A stretch of DNA of 64,000 bases, taken from positions 1 to 64,000 of the forward strand of contig CAYSAJ010000003.1 of NCBI GenBank assembly GCA_964429005.1. Reading direction: 5' to 3'. Below, piece by piece: positions 57,568-64,000 of the stretch (positions are counted from its first letter, which is position 1; every line of letters starts with the position of its first letter). Origin of the DNA: JACRBE01 sp964429005. Lineage in GTDB: Bacteria > Chlamydiota > Chlamydiia > Chlamydiales > JACRBE01. The translations under genes were made by a program, and so were the position numbers. The notes below the pieces were generated by a model, which ran no database searches, was not told where the DNA came from, and saw nothing but the letters and a program-made list of their open reading frames with translations.

Positions 57568-59511
57568 CTATTTGGCCGTCAAGAGGTCCTTGGAACTGAT
57601 AATGCCCAAATAGTCTTTCATAATTTCTAAGGTTTCTTGAAATTGAAAGTCTTCCTGAATTAGTTCATCGGAAAGGGACTGTTTATTGATCAAACAGGTA
57701 ATAAATTCTTGATACTTTTGATGACTCTTAATTCTATTTTGTGACTTTTCAGCCAATCCAGGGATGAAAGGTTCTAAATCATGAAGTTGAGGTTGTAGAT
57801 TCTTACAGTAGGTCTTTCTCAATCTTAAACGAGAAAGAGGATGAATGTCTGATAAATCATCCACAAAGTGACTCTCTATCGATTGATTGCCCAAAGCATT
57901 TTTTTGATACATTTCCCCTATTTTTGACTCAGAAAGGTATCCTGGCACTACGATGTCTGAAGGAATCCCAGTAAGCTGGGGTGTTTTCCCACTAACAGTA
58001 TAGTAGACTCCTTTAGTTACTTTATACTCTCCCTGAGGATTCACTTGTTGTGACATTTGATTTTCAAGGGTAAACACTTGGAATGACCCCTTGCCAAATG
58101 TCATTTTATCTCCCACAATAAGGGCTCTACCGTAGTCTTTTAATGACTGGGCAACGATTTCCGAAGCTGATGCTGAAGCTCGGTTTGTCAGTACGACTAG
58201 TGGGCCGTCATAAAAAGCCTTTTCTTCAGTATTTCGAAGATGTTGTAGATTCCCATGGTCATCGCGTATGCTGGCTACAATACCACTCTTGATGAAAATG
58301 CCGCTGACTGTAACAGCTTGAGGAAGAAGGCCTCCTCCATTGTTTCGCAAGTCTAGGATGATTCCATAAATAGGGGTTTTTGCTCTTGTGTCTGATATAA
58401 TCTTTTTAATGTCCTGAGTAGATGAGGAAGAGGGATCTTGATAAAAGGAATGTAGTGAAATATGGAGAATAACCCCATCTTTCCATTCATATTCCTTATG
58501 TTCATGGCGACTTTCTTTAAGGACAATTTCATCTCGAGGGATCTCGATTTGCAAAAGGTCTTTGCTGCCAGATGCTTGATCTCTTTCGATGGAAAGTAAT
58601 ACTTTACTTCCTTTTGGACCCCGAATTAAAGCTACAGCATCGATTATGTCTAAGCCTGCTACAGGTTCGTTATTAACAGCTATAATTCTGTCTCCCTCTT
58701 TAAGGAGGCCAGAAACTTTTGCGGGGCCACCATCTATGAGTTCAGTAATCCTAAGTCCTACTAAGTCATCATGCAAGAGGGCCCCGATTCCAAAAAGTCT
58801 TTGCTGGACTTGGATTACAAACTGGGAGGCTTCTTTTGGGGTAAAATAGACAGTATGGTTGTCCAGAGAATGGCATAAAGCCTTTAAAAACAGGGAATAG
58901 AGGTATTGTTTTCTTTCCGATTTATTTTTTCCTACGATCTCCTCTTCTACTGACATTCTTCTTTTTTTTAGTCTCTCAAGAAGAATTTCCCTTGTTTCCT
59001 CGTTGATTTTTGAAGCACTCTCTAGCTGGAGTGATCTGATCCTTTCAATACGCTGAGTCAGCTCTTCCTCAGATTTAGCCCAAGCTAGTTCTTCAAATTC
59101 TTCAGGGTCAACATCTTTGATAAGCTCTCGCTTTTGCATGAAAGTTTCTTCTATCCTGCTCCGCCTGCTTATTGCTTTTTCCATTTTATCAAGGATCCCT
59201 TCAAAAACTTTTAAAGAACCTCTTTCATAGTCAGCAATAAGTTTTGAGCCCATTTCTTGATGGGGATTTGTATACTCAAGCACTTCATTTTCAATGAAAT
59301 AAGTCTTTATGGGGTCTATGATTTCAATAAAATTCCCAAGAACAGTAATCGCAAGTTCTTGATTCATAGCTTTTTGAGAAACGTGATTGGATAAAATTTC
59401 TTGAGCTTTTTTTTGGGTAATAGGGAAGTCTAGTTCGGGGGGTTTAGCAAAGACGCAGAAAGGGAGATAAAAGGTGAAAAGCAGCGCTATAAAACGGTAT
59501 AAACTATTCAT
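57568..59511 (-). CDS. tsp: Tail-specific protease (Tsp/Prc, S41)
   Basis: 647 residues from ATG 59511; the frame extends 12 codons further. Signal peptide 1-23 (cleavage near V-F-A). An N-terminal helical region, a PDZ domain (about 225-320, G-I-G-A-L-L-H then G-P-A-K-V-S-G-L), and the S41 catalytic core: Ser in R-A-S-A-S-A-S-E-I-V, Lys in F-G-K-G-S-F-Q. It cleaves substrates with apolar C-termini in the periplasm. Length fits the chlamydial Tsp (about 644 residues, as I recall), which is reported to act during conversion between developmental forms. Divergent from euo. Confidence 0.93.
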   Translation of the reverse strand: MNSLYRFIALLFTFYLPFCVFAKPPELDFPITQKKAQEILSNHVSQKAMNQELAITVLGNFIEIIDPIKTYFIENEVLEYTNPHQEMGSKLIADYERGSLKVFEGILDKMEKAISRRSRIEETFMQKRELIKDVDPEEFEELAWAKSEEELTQRIERIRSLQLESASKINEETREILLERLKKRRMSVEEEIVGKNKSERKQYLYSLFLKALCHSLDNHTVYFTPKEASQFVIQVQQRLFGIGALLHDDLVGLRITELIDGGPAKVSGLLKEGDRIIAVNNEPVAGLDIIDAVALIRGPKGSKVLLSIERDQASGSKDLLQIEIPRDEIVLKESRHEHKEYEWKDGVILHISLHSFYQDPSSSSTQDIKKIISDTRAKTPIYGIILDLRNNGGGLLPQAVTVSGIFIKSGIVASIRDDHGNLQHLRNTEEKAFYDGPLVVLTNRASASASEIVAQSLKDYGRALIVGDKMTFGKGSFQVFTLENQMSQQVNPQGEYKVTKGVYYTVSGKTPQLTGIPSDIVVPGYLSESKIGEMYQKNALGNQSIESHFVDDLSDIHPLSRLRLRKTYCKNLQPQLHDLEPFIPGLAEKSQNRIKSHQKYQEFITCLINKQSLSDELIQEDFQFQETLEIMKDYLGIISSKDLLTAK

Positions 59512-59858
59512 AAGAGACTCAAACTCAGGAAGTACCCTGAAAATCAAGGGATTATAACGGCTGATCTTAAAGAATTTAGGAAAATTTTGGAAGGGGTATT
59601 TGAACTTAGAGGGAAAGATTAAAGGGTCAAAGTATTTTTTTAATGAATTTAAAGCCCCCGGAGTGTAAAATATTTCTTAAAATGACAACTATTTAGTCTT
59701 AAAACAAAGGATTAATTAAAGAATTTCTTGCATAAATCCAATATTAATTGCGTAATTAATATATTTTTATTTGTGATCAATTCTTTATTTTGTGATAATG
59801 CTATTCGAAATAAGACTATTTTGAAGATTACTATTAGAAAAAAAATTGGGGGATTAAA
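59512..59858. other. Gene-free divergent region between tsp and euo
   Basis: About 347 bp, AT-rich, with T-runs and a euo promoter-like pair at 59771-59799. The minus-strand reading frame across it overlaps euo and lacks a plausible start or ribosome site. No RNA structure is evident. It probably carries the control signals of the early gene euo and of tsp. Confidence 0.5.
59771..59799 (+). promoter_or_regulatory. Candidate euo promoter
   Basis: TTGTGA at 59771-59776, 17 bases, GATAAT at 59794-59799. Four and five of six consensus bases. The leader would be about 52 bases and contains GGGGG just before the ATG. euo is an immediate-early gene in chlamydiae, which fits a near-consensus sigma-66 promoter. 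Confidence 0.6.
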
Positions 59859-60308
59859 ATGACCGACATGATGACAGATCACATCGAGGTGAATCAGATC
59901 GATGATAGAGGACAATATGTCTCTATTACTGAAGCAGCTCGAATTAACAATGTCACACGACAGGCCATTTATGTTGCTATTAAGCAAAATAAATTGAAGG
60001 CAGTTAAAAACCGAACACGTTGGACAATTCATCTAAAGGATTTGGAAGACTACCGAAGAGGTAAGTACTCTAGAACTAAATCTACTTTTGAAGGTGAATT
60101 ATTGTTTGATAACGATAAGGGATTTTTCTCTGTTAACCAAACAGCGAAAATTCTTGGCGTGCCAGCTCAGAAAATTTACTATGCTACACGCGTCGGGATG
60201 CTCAAAGCTACCAGAAAAGGTTCGGCTTGGGTTATTCACATTAACGATATCAAAGAATACAAAGATACATACCTATCTTCTGAAAAAGAAGAATTTGCTG
60301 TAATGTAG
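59859..60308 (+). CDS. euo: EUO-like developmental transcriptional regulator
   Basis: 149 residues made of two excisionase/MerR-like helix-turn-helix units: S-I-T-E-A-A-R-I-N-N-V-T-R-Q-A-I-Y at about 22-38 with R-T-R-W-T-I-H-L-K-D-L at 52-62, and S-V-N-Q-T-A-K-I-L-G-V-P-A-Q-K-I-Y at 91-107 with G-S-A-W-V-I-H-I-N-D-I at 121-131. The second copy repeats the first. EUO is the chlamydial early repressor of late genes; the known protein is longer (about 183), so the C-terminal extension is reduced or absent. GGGGG precedes the ATG. The flanking recJ and secDF give the usual chlamydial order. Confidence 0.9.
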   Translation: MTDMMTDHIEVNQIDDRGQYVSITEAARINNVTRQAIYVAIKQNKLKAVKNRTRWTIHLKDLEDYRRGKYSRTKSTFEGELLFDNDKGFFSVNQTAKILGVPAQKIYYATRVGMLKATRKGSAWVIHINDIKEYKDTYLSSEKEEFAVM

Positions 60309-60331
60309 TTTTTGGATTTTTTCCATTTAGT

Positions 60332-60364
60332 AAAAAGCAAAGAACTCAACATTCTTTGCTTTTT
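60332..60364. terminator. Bidirectional intrinsic terminator of euo and recJ
   Basis: A 13-bp perfect stem (60332-60344 with 60352-60364) around a 7-base loop. The outer five pairs are A-T, giving T-runs for both strands. It ends next to the recJ stop codon. Confidence 0.85.
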
Positions 60365-62107
60365 TTATTCTTCATCAATGATCTTAAAATCTTTGATTTG
60401 TAGTTGAATGCTAGATTTATTCAGATAGTTGTTAATTTGAGGAGTGAAGGCGATCAAGAGCTTTAAATTCTTTTTAAGAAGCAACGTCCGCCTGTGTCCT
60501 AAACCAAATCCAATACCTTCCAAGAAGCGATCCTTCTCTTCTAAAAACAATTTCAGATGTGTTCTTCCTAAAGTTTTAGGAGGCCATACTTGTTTGGCCT
60601 CGCAAAGAAGTACAGGGGATGGATTCTCATTACCATACGGTTCAAGTAAATTGATCGATTCTAGAAATTCAAAAGTTAGATCCTTGAATCCTGCAAATGC
60701 ATCGATTTGAAGTTTAGGGAATATATCCTGGTCTTTGAGTGTAGAATTGGCAATTTGAATGAAACGTCTCTTGAATTCCTCAATATTCTCTCGTTTGATA
60801 GAAAGTCCTGCTGCATAATCATGCCCACCGTAATTGATCAAAAGATCAGCACAATCCTTGAGTACCGGAAGAACAGGAAATTCGGATATAGTTCGGATTG
60901 AGCCTTTTCCAATATCATTCTCTAAAGCGATGATTATAGTAGGTCTATTATATTGTTTCGCAATTCGAGCAGTAATAATAGGGATGATCCCTGGATGCCA
61001 TTTGTCTGAATGCAATATGATCGCTTTTTCTTGGAAAAGTTCTGGATGTTGTTCTAGAAATTCTTCAATGTCATCTGAATCTTTTTTTTCAATTTGTTGG
61101 CGCTCTAAGTTTTTTAAATCAAGTTCTTTGGCCAAATGCTCTGCATTCGTCGCATCACGAATCAACAAAAGCTCGACACCTTTTATTGGATCTGCGATTC
61201 GTCCTAAACTGTTTAAGCGAGGGGCGATTTTTGAAGCGATGTCCATAGTGGTGATTTCATGGGGTCTAAGTCCACACACTTTTATCAGCTTAACAAGACC
61301 TATACGAGTTGTTTTAACGAGCTGATTGAGGCCGTAGCGAACTAAGATTCTGTTTTCTCCAACAAGAGCTCCCATATCTGCTATAGTCCCTAGAGCGACT
61401 AAATCAAGGTACTGCTTGAGGTCTATGAAATTTCCTTTTATCTCTCCTCTTGAAATGAGAAGGTTTGTATAGGCATGAGCCAATTTAAAAGCTACGCCCA
61501 CACCAGTTAGATTTCTATTTGGGTAAGTCGAATTCAATAATTTTGGGTTAAGAGTTGCTATGCAGTGGGGAAGTTTATCAGTTGGTTCGTGGTGATCAGT
61601 AATAATGACATCAATATTATGCTTTTTGAAAGCTAGGATGTCTTCCTCAGATGTAATCCCACAATCGACTGTGATGATAAGAGAGCAGTGATTTTTGATA
61701 GCATATTCAATAGCACCTTCGCTCGGAGAATTTTTAGTATTGATTCTATTAGGAATATAGAAAAAAACATCCATTCCCAGAGATTGTAGAAAGTCTGTTA
61801 ATAGGGCAGTGCCTGTCATCCCATCAACATCGTTATCACCGTAAACAAGGATTTTTTCATTATTTTCAGCTGACTGATGGATTCGTTTAGTTGCCTTGTC
61901 GATTTCCGGGAAAAGATCAGGGCTAGGGAGGTTAGGCAATTTTGCATAGAGGAAAGAATGAACCTGTTCGCTCGAAGTAAAACCACGAGAAACAAGAACC
62001 TGTGCCGTTACGGGATGGATGTTGAATTCCTTCACGAAATGACTACAAAGATCTGGGGCCTCTTTTGGCATTATCCAAATGGGTTCATGATGGCTTTGAA
62101 ATGTCAT
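60365..62107 (-). CDS. recJ: Single-strand-specific 5'-3' exonuclease RecJ
   Basis: 580 residues. DHH-family nuclease of recombinational and mismatch repair. D-N-D-V-D-G at 91-96 binds metal, T-D-H-H-E at 170-174 is the DHH triad, and G-G-H-D-Y-A-A-G near 430 belongs to the DHHA1 domain. The C-terminal OB-like part (about 465-580) is present. Length normal. secDF ends 39 bp upstream on the same strand, so the two may be cotranscribed, as I recall for C. trachomatis. Confidence 0.96.
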   Translation of the reverse strand: MTFQSHHEPIWIMPKEAPDLCSHFVKEFNIHPVTAQVLVSRGFTSSEQVHSFLYAKLPNLPSPDLFPEIDKATKRIHQSAENNEKILVYGDNDVDGMTGTALLTDFLQSLGMDVFFYIPNRINTKNSPSEGAIEYAIKNHCSLIITVDCGITSEEDILAFKKHNIDVIITDHHEPTDKLPHCIATLNPKLLNSTYPNRNLTGVGVAFKLAHAYTNLLISRGEIKGNFIDLKQYLDLVALGTIADMGALVGENRILVRYGLNQLVKTTRIGLVKLIKVCGLRPHEITTMDIASKIAPRLNSLGRIADPIKGVELLLIRDATNAEHLAKELDLKNLERQQIEKKDSDDIEEFLEQHPELFQEKAIILHSDKWHPGIIPIITARIAKQYNRPTIIIALENDIGKGSIRTISEFPVLPVLKDCADLLINYGGHDYAAGLSIKRENIEEFKRRFIQIANSTLKDQDIFPKLQIDAFAGFKDLTFEFLESINLLEPYGNENPSPVLLCEAKQVWPPKTLGRTHLKLFLEEKDRFLEGIGFGLGHRRTLLLKKNLKLLIAFTPQINNYLNKSSIQLQIKDFKIIDEE

Positions 62108-62145
62108 TGTTCCTTTATTCTTTTGATCTTAATTTGCATATAAAG

Positions 62146-64000
62146 TTATCCATTATTTGTCGCTGATATTTCATTGCTCTTCTCTTTTCTGTCAAAGAAC
62201 AGAAGAAGAGGGCTGGCAACAAAGAATGTTGATAATGTTCCAACTACGACACCAAGAGCCATGATCAAAGAAAATCCGAAAACAGTTTCTCCACCAAATA
62301 AAACTAAAACAAGCAACACAATAAATGTAGTGAAGGAAGTCATAATTGTTCTGCTCAGTGTTCTATTAAGTGACCCGTTGACTAGTTGGCTAAATGAGAG
62401 ATTTTTAGAGCTTCGAATATCTTCTCTAATGCGGTCAAAAACAATGATCGTATCGTTAAGTGAGTAGCCGATTATTGTTAAGAAAGCAGCTATAGCGTTC
62501 ATATCGATCTGAATAGGGAGGCCTAAAGCTAAGAGCAATCCCATAATTGACAAGGTCATGATCAAATCAAACGCGAGGCCTAGAGTTGCCGATATGGCAT
62601 ACTTAAACTCAAAACGGAAAGTGATATAGATCAAGATACAAAGCAAAGCACTTGCTAGGGCAATGAGTGCGTTAGTTCTCATTGTATCAGACATTTGACC
62701 ACTGACAGACGTCCACGATAAGTGCAAGCTTTGAAGGCAAGTTGGGGTAAGATCGACACCTTCATATTTCATGACCTTTACAAGGGAAGCTAGATTAGGA
62801 TCTGTTTCCCATAAATAGGTTGTTGAAGAAGGAGTTGATTTTAGTTCTATTTTGTTAATCAAAGCCTGTGCATTTTTGCTAAGGAAAAGTCTAGCTTGCT
62901 GTCCATCTCCTAATTCACGAACTTGGAAATAGTGAGCTGGAATTCCTGCTTTCAATAGGGCTTGAGAAATTTCATGCTTCGCTGATGTAGTTGCTTCCTT
63001 TTTAACTTCTAGGGTAACGGCATGTCCACCCGTAAAATCAAGACCTAATGCATGGTGTCTATTATAAACTAAGGCCGAGAGACCCCCTAAAATGATAACT
63101 AGGGATATAAAAATTGCGGTTTTTGCATTTTTGATAAAAGGAATATTTTGTGCTTTTATCCAATTCATCATCGAAAGGGAAGAAATTCTTCCTTTAGCGA
63201 TCCCCATATCAAAGATGTATCTAGTCACAAACAAAGCTGTAAACATGGAAGAAGCAATACCAATAATTAGCGTTAATGCAAATCCTTTTACAGGTCCTGC
63301 ATCAAAGCTTAGTAGAATGAGCCCAGCCAAGATTGTTGTGATGTTTGAATCAAAAATTGCAGCGAATGCTCTTTTATAACCTTCTTGAATTGCAATTTTT
63401 ATAGATCTGCCTTCGTTGAGTTCTTCTCTGATTCTTTCGAATACAAGAACGTTCGCATCTACGGCCATTCCAACAGTTAGGATAATTCCTGCTATGCCAG
63501 GAAGAGTGAGGGCTGCGCCAATATTTTGTAAACAAGCCCACATGATAAGTAAGTTAGCAATAACTGCGATAGAAGCCACTACTCCGGAGAAACGATAATA
63601 AACGACCATCGTAACAATGACTGCAAGGAGGGCTAATACTGTTGCGGTAATTCCTTGGAATCTCTCTTTTAATCCTAGTTCTGGGCTTATGTTTTTCTCA
63701 GAAAGGATGTGAGGAGTATATGTAAGAGATCCGGCCTTGAGATCTGATTCGAGTTTCTGCACTTCGCGCAGAGTAAAATTGCCTGAAATCATGGCATGGT
63801 CTTGGAGTGTTGACTCGAGAGTTGGCGATGAAACTACGTAGTCATTTAAGACGACAGCCATTCTCCATCCTCTACCATGTGAATGATTAGCATTTTCTTG
63901 AGAAAGAGAGTCTTTAGCGAACTGAGATGTCCACACAGCCAAATTTTCTCTTGGAGAGAAAGCCTTGCCATCTGGGGTGAAGAAGCTTTTTTTGACATCA
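62146..64000 (-). CDS. secDF: Fused SecD-SecF protein-export subunit, 5' end outside the window
   Basis: At least 617 residues; the frame stays open to the right edge, so the TTG at 63942 is not the start. The visible part contains the end of the SecD periplasmic head (A-V-V-L-N-D-Y-V-V-S-S-P and I-S-G-N-F-T), six SecD membrane helices with T-V-G-M-A-V-D-A-N-V-L-V-F-E-R-I, and then a whole SecF with G-L-D-F-T-G-G near its first helix and I-G-Y-S-L-N-D-T-I-I-V-F-D-R-I in its helix-4 region. SecDF uses proton flow to pull Sec substrates across the inner membrane. The fusion is typical for chlamydiae. The exported island proteins would depend on this machinery. Confidence 0.95.
   Translation of the reverse strand, partial: DVKKSFFTPDGKAFSPRENLAVWTSQFAKDSLSQENANHSHGRGWRMAVVLNDYVVSSPTLESTLQDHAMISGNFTLREVQKLESDLKAGSLTYTPHILSEKNISPELGLKERFQGITATVLALLAVIVTMVVYYRFSGVVASIAVIANLLIMWACLQNIGAALTLPGIAGIILTVGMAVDANVLVFERIREELNEGRSIKIAIQEGYKRAFAAIFDSNITTILAGLILLSFDAGPVKGFALTLIIGIASSMFTALFVTRYIFDMGIAKGRISSLSMMNWIKAQNIPFIKNAKTAIFISLVIILGGLSALVYNRHHALGLDFTGGHAVTLEVKKEATTSAKHEISQALLKAGIPAHYFQVRELGDGQQARLFLSKNAQALINKIELKSTPSSTTYLWETDPNLASLVKVMKYEGVDLTPTCLQSLHLSWTSVSGQMSDTMRTNALIALASALLCILIYITFRFEFKYAISATLGLAFDLIMTLSIMGLLLALGLPIQIDMNAIAAFLTIIGYSLNDTIIVFDRIREDIRSSKNLSFSQLVNGSLNRTLSRTIMTSFTTFIVLLVLVLFGGETVFGFSLIMALGVVVGTLSTFFVASPLLLFFDRKEKSNEISATNNG

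Noticed and set aside
59712..60032. A 106-residue minus-strand frame across the euo promoter and 5' end
   Set aside because: It overlaps the strongly supported euo gene, has no ribosome site and reads as low-complexity Ile/Asn/Leu from AT-rich DNA.
1..64000. CRISPR arrays, insertion sequences, rRNA operons
   Set aside because: No regularly spaced direct repeats with unique spacers, no transposase frame or terminal inverted repeats, and no rRNA sequence were seen. The 33-bp-period repeat at 23414 has no unique spacers of CRISPR type.

Overview
The window is a draft-assembly stretch of a chlamydia, most likely a non-Chlamydiaceae ('environmental') member of the Chlamydiales. Evidence: a duplicated-helix EUO-type regulator beside recJ and a fused secDF; a plastid/chlamydia-type nucleotide translocase in one transcription block with dedA, pgsA, a SohB/SppA peptidase, polA, coaE and rho; enolase near an RsbU-type phosphatase; a DUF2709-like gene with tsaE and dnaQ; argS near murA; and ispF next to a CysJ-like flavoprotein. 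I recall all of these arrangements from Chlamydia trachomatis. Features not expected in C. trachomatis (MurA with its catalytic Cys, a NamZ-type muramidase, a GH1 glycosidase and a large glycosyltransferase/methyltransferase island) point to a larger-genome relative. DNA is AT-rich, and the first 11.5 kb looks richer in A+T than the housekeeping part. A 10-N run at 12712-12721 marks an assembly gap inside uvrD.

Layout. 1-11.5 kb: an accessory island of eleven genes on both strands encoding glycosyltransferase-like proteins (GT2, GT11/fucosyltransferase-like, STELLO/DUF288-like, other DxD-type folds) and four SAM methyltransferases (two FkbM-like, two close paralogues). Every protein whose N-terminus is visible starts with a signal-peptide-like segment, which is odd for enzymes that use cytoplasmic nucleotide sugars or SAM. 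11.6-17.1 kb: uvrD (gapped), a NamZ/DUF1343 muramidase, then groES-groEL behind a CIRCE-like operator, a near-consensus promoter and a strong terminator. 17.1-20.2 kb: a 940-residue helical orphan. 20.2-23.3 kb: prmA-like gene, tRNA-Arg(ACG), MBL hydrolase plus peroxiredoxin pair, two small unknown genes. 23.3-31.5 kb: a short 33-bp-period repeat, a GH1 glycosidase with a hairpin over its Shine-Dalgarno site, enolase-rsgA-trmH-family genes, rsbU and a CCA/poly(A) nucleotidyltransferase.

31.6-45.4 kb: a holin-like membrane protein, a C39-like peptidase, an unknown exported protein, a GT-B glycosyltransferase, then the minus-strand block npt-dedA-pgsA-sppA-polA-coaE-rho, and pgk. 45.5-59.5 kb: a degenerate histidine-kinase-type ATPase domain, the DUF2709-tsaE-engB-dnaQ operon, leucine-type dehydrogenase and argS, an EpmB-like radical SAM enzyme, murA, ispF, the CysJ-like reductase, a 41-residue lipoprotein, gltX and tsp. 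59.5-64 kb: euo, recJ and secDF, which runs off the right edge.

Most of the window is compact chlamydial housekeeping with overlapping gene ends. The most unusual part is the island of exported glycan-active enzymes at the left. Next come the 940-residue orphan, the Cys-type MurA with a muramidase nearby (a more complete peptidoglycan economy than C. trachomatis), and a few regulatory structures readable directly from the DNA.
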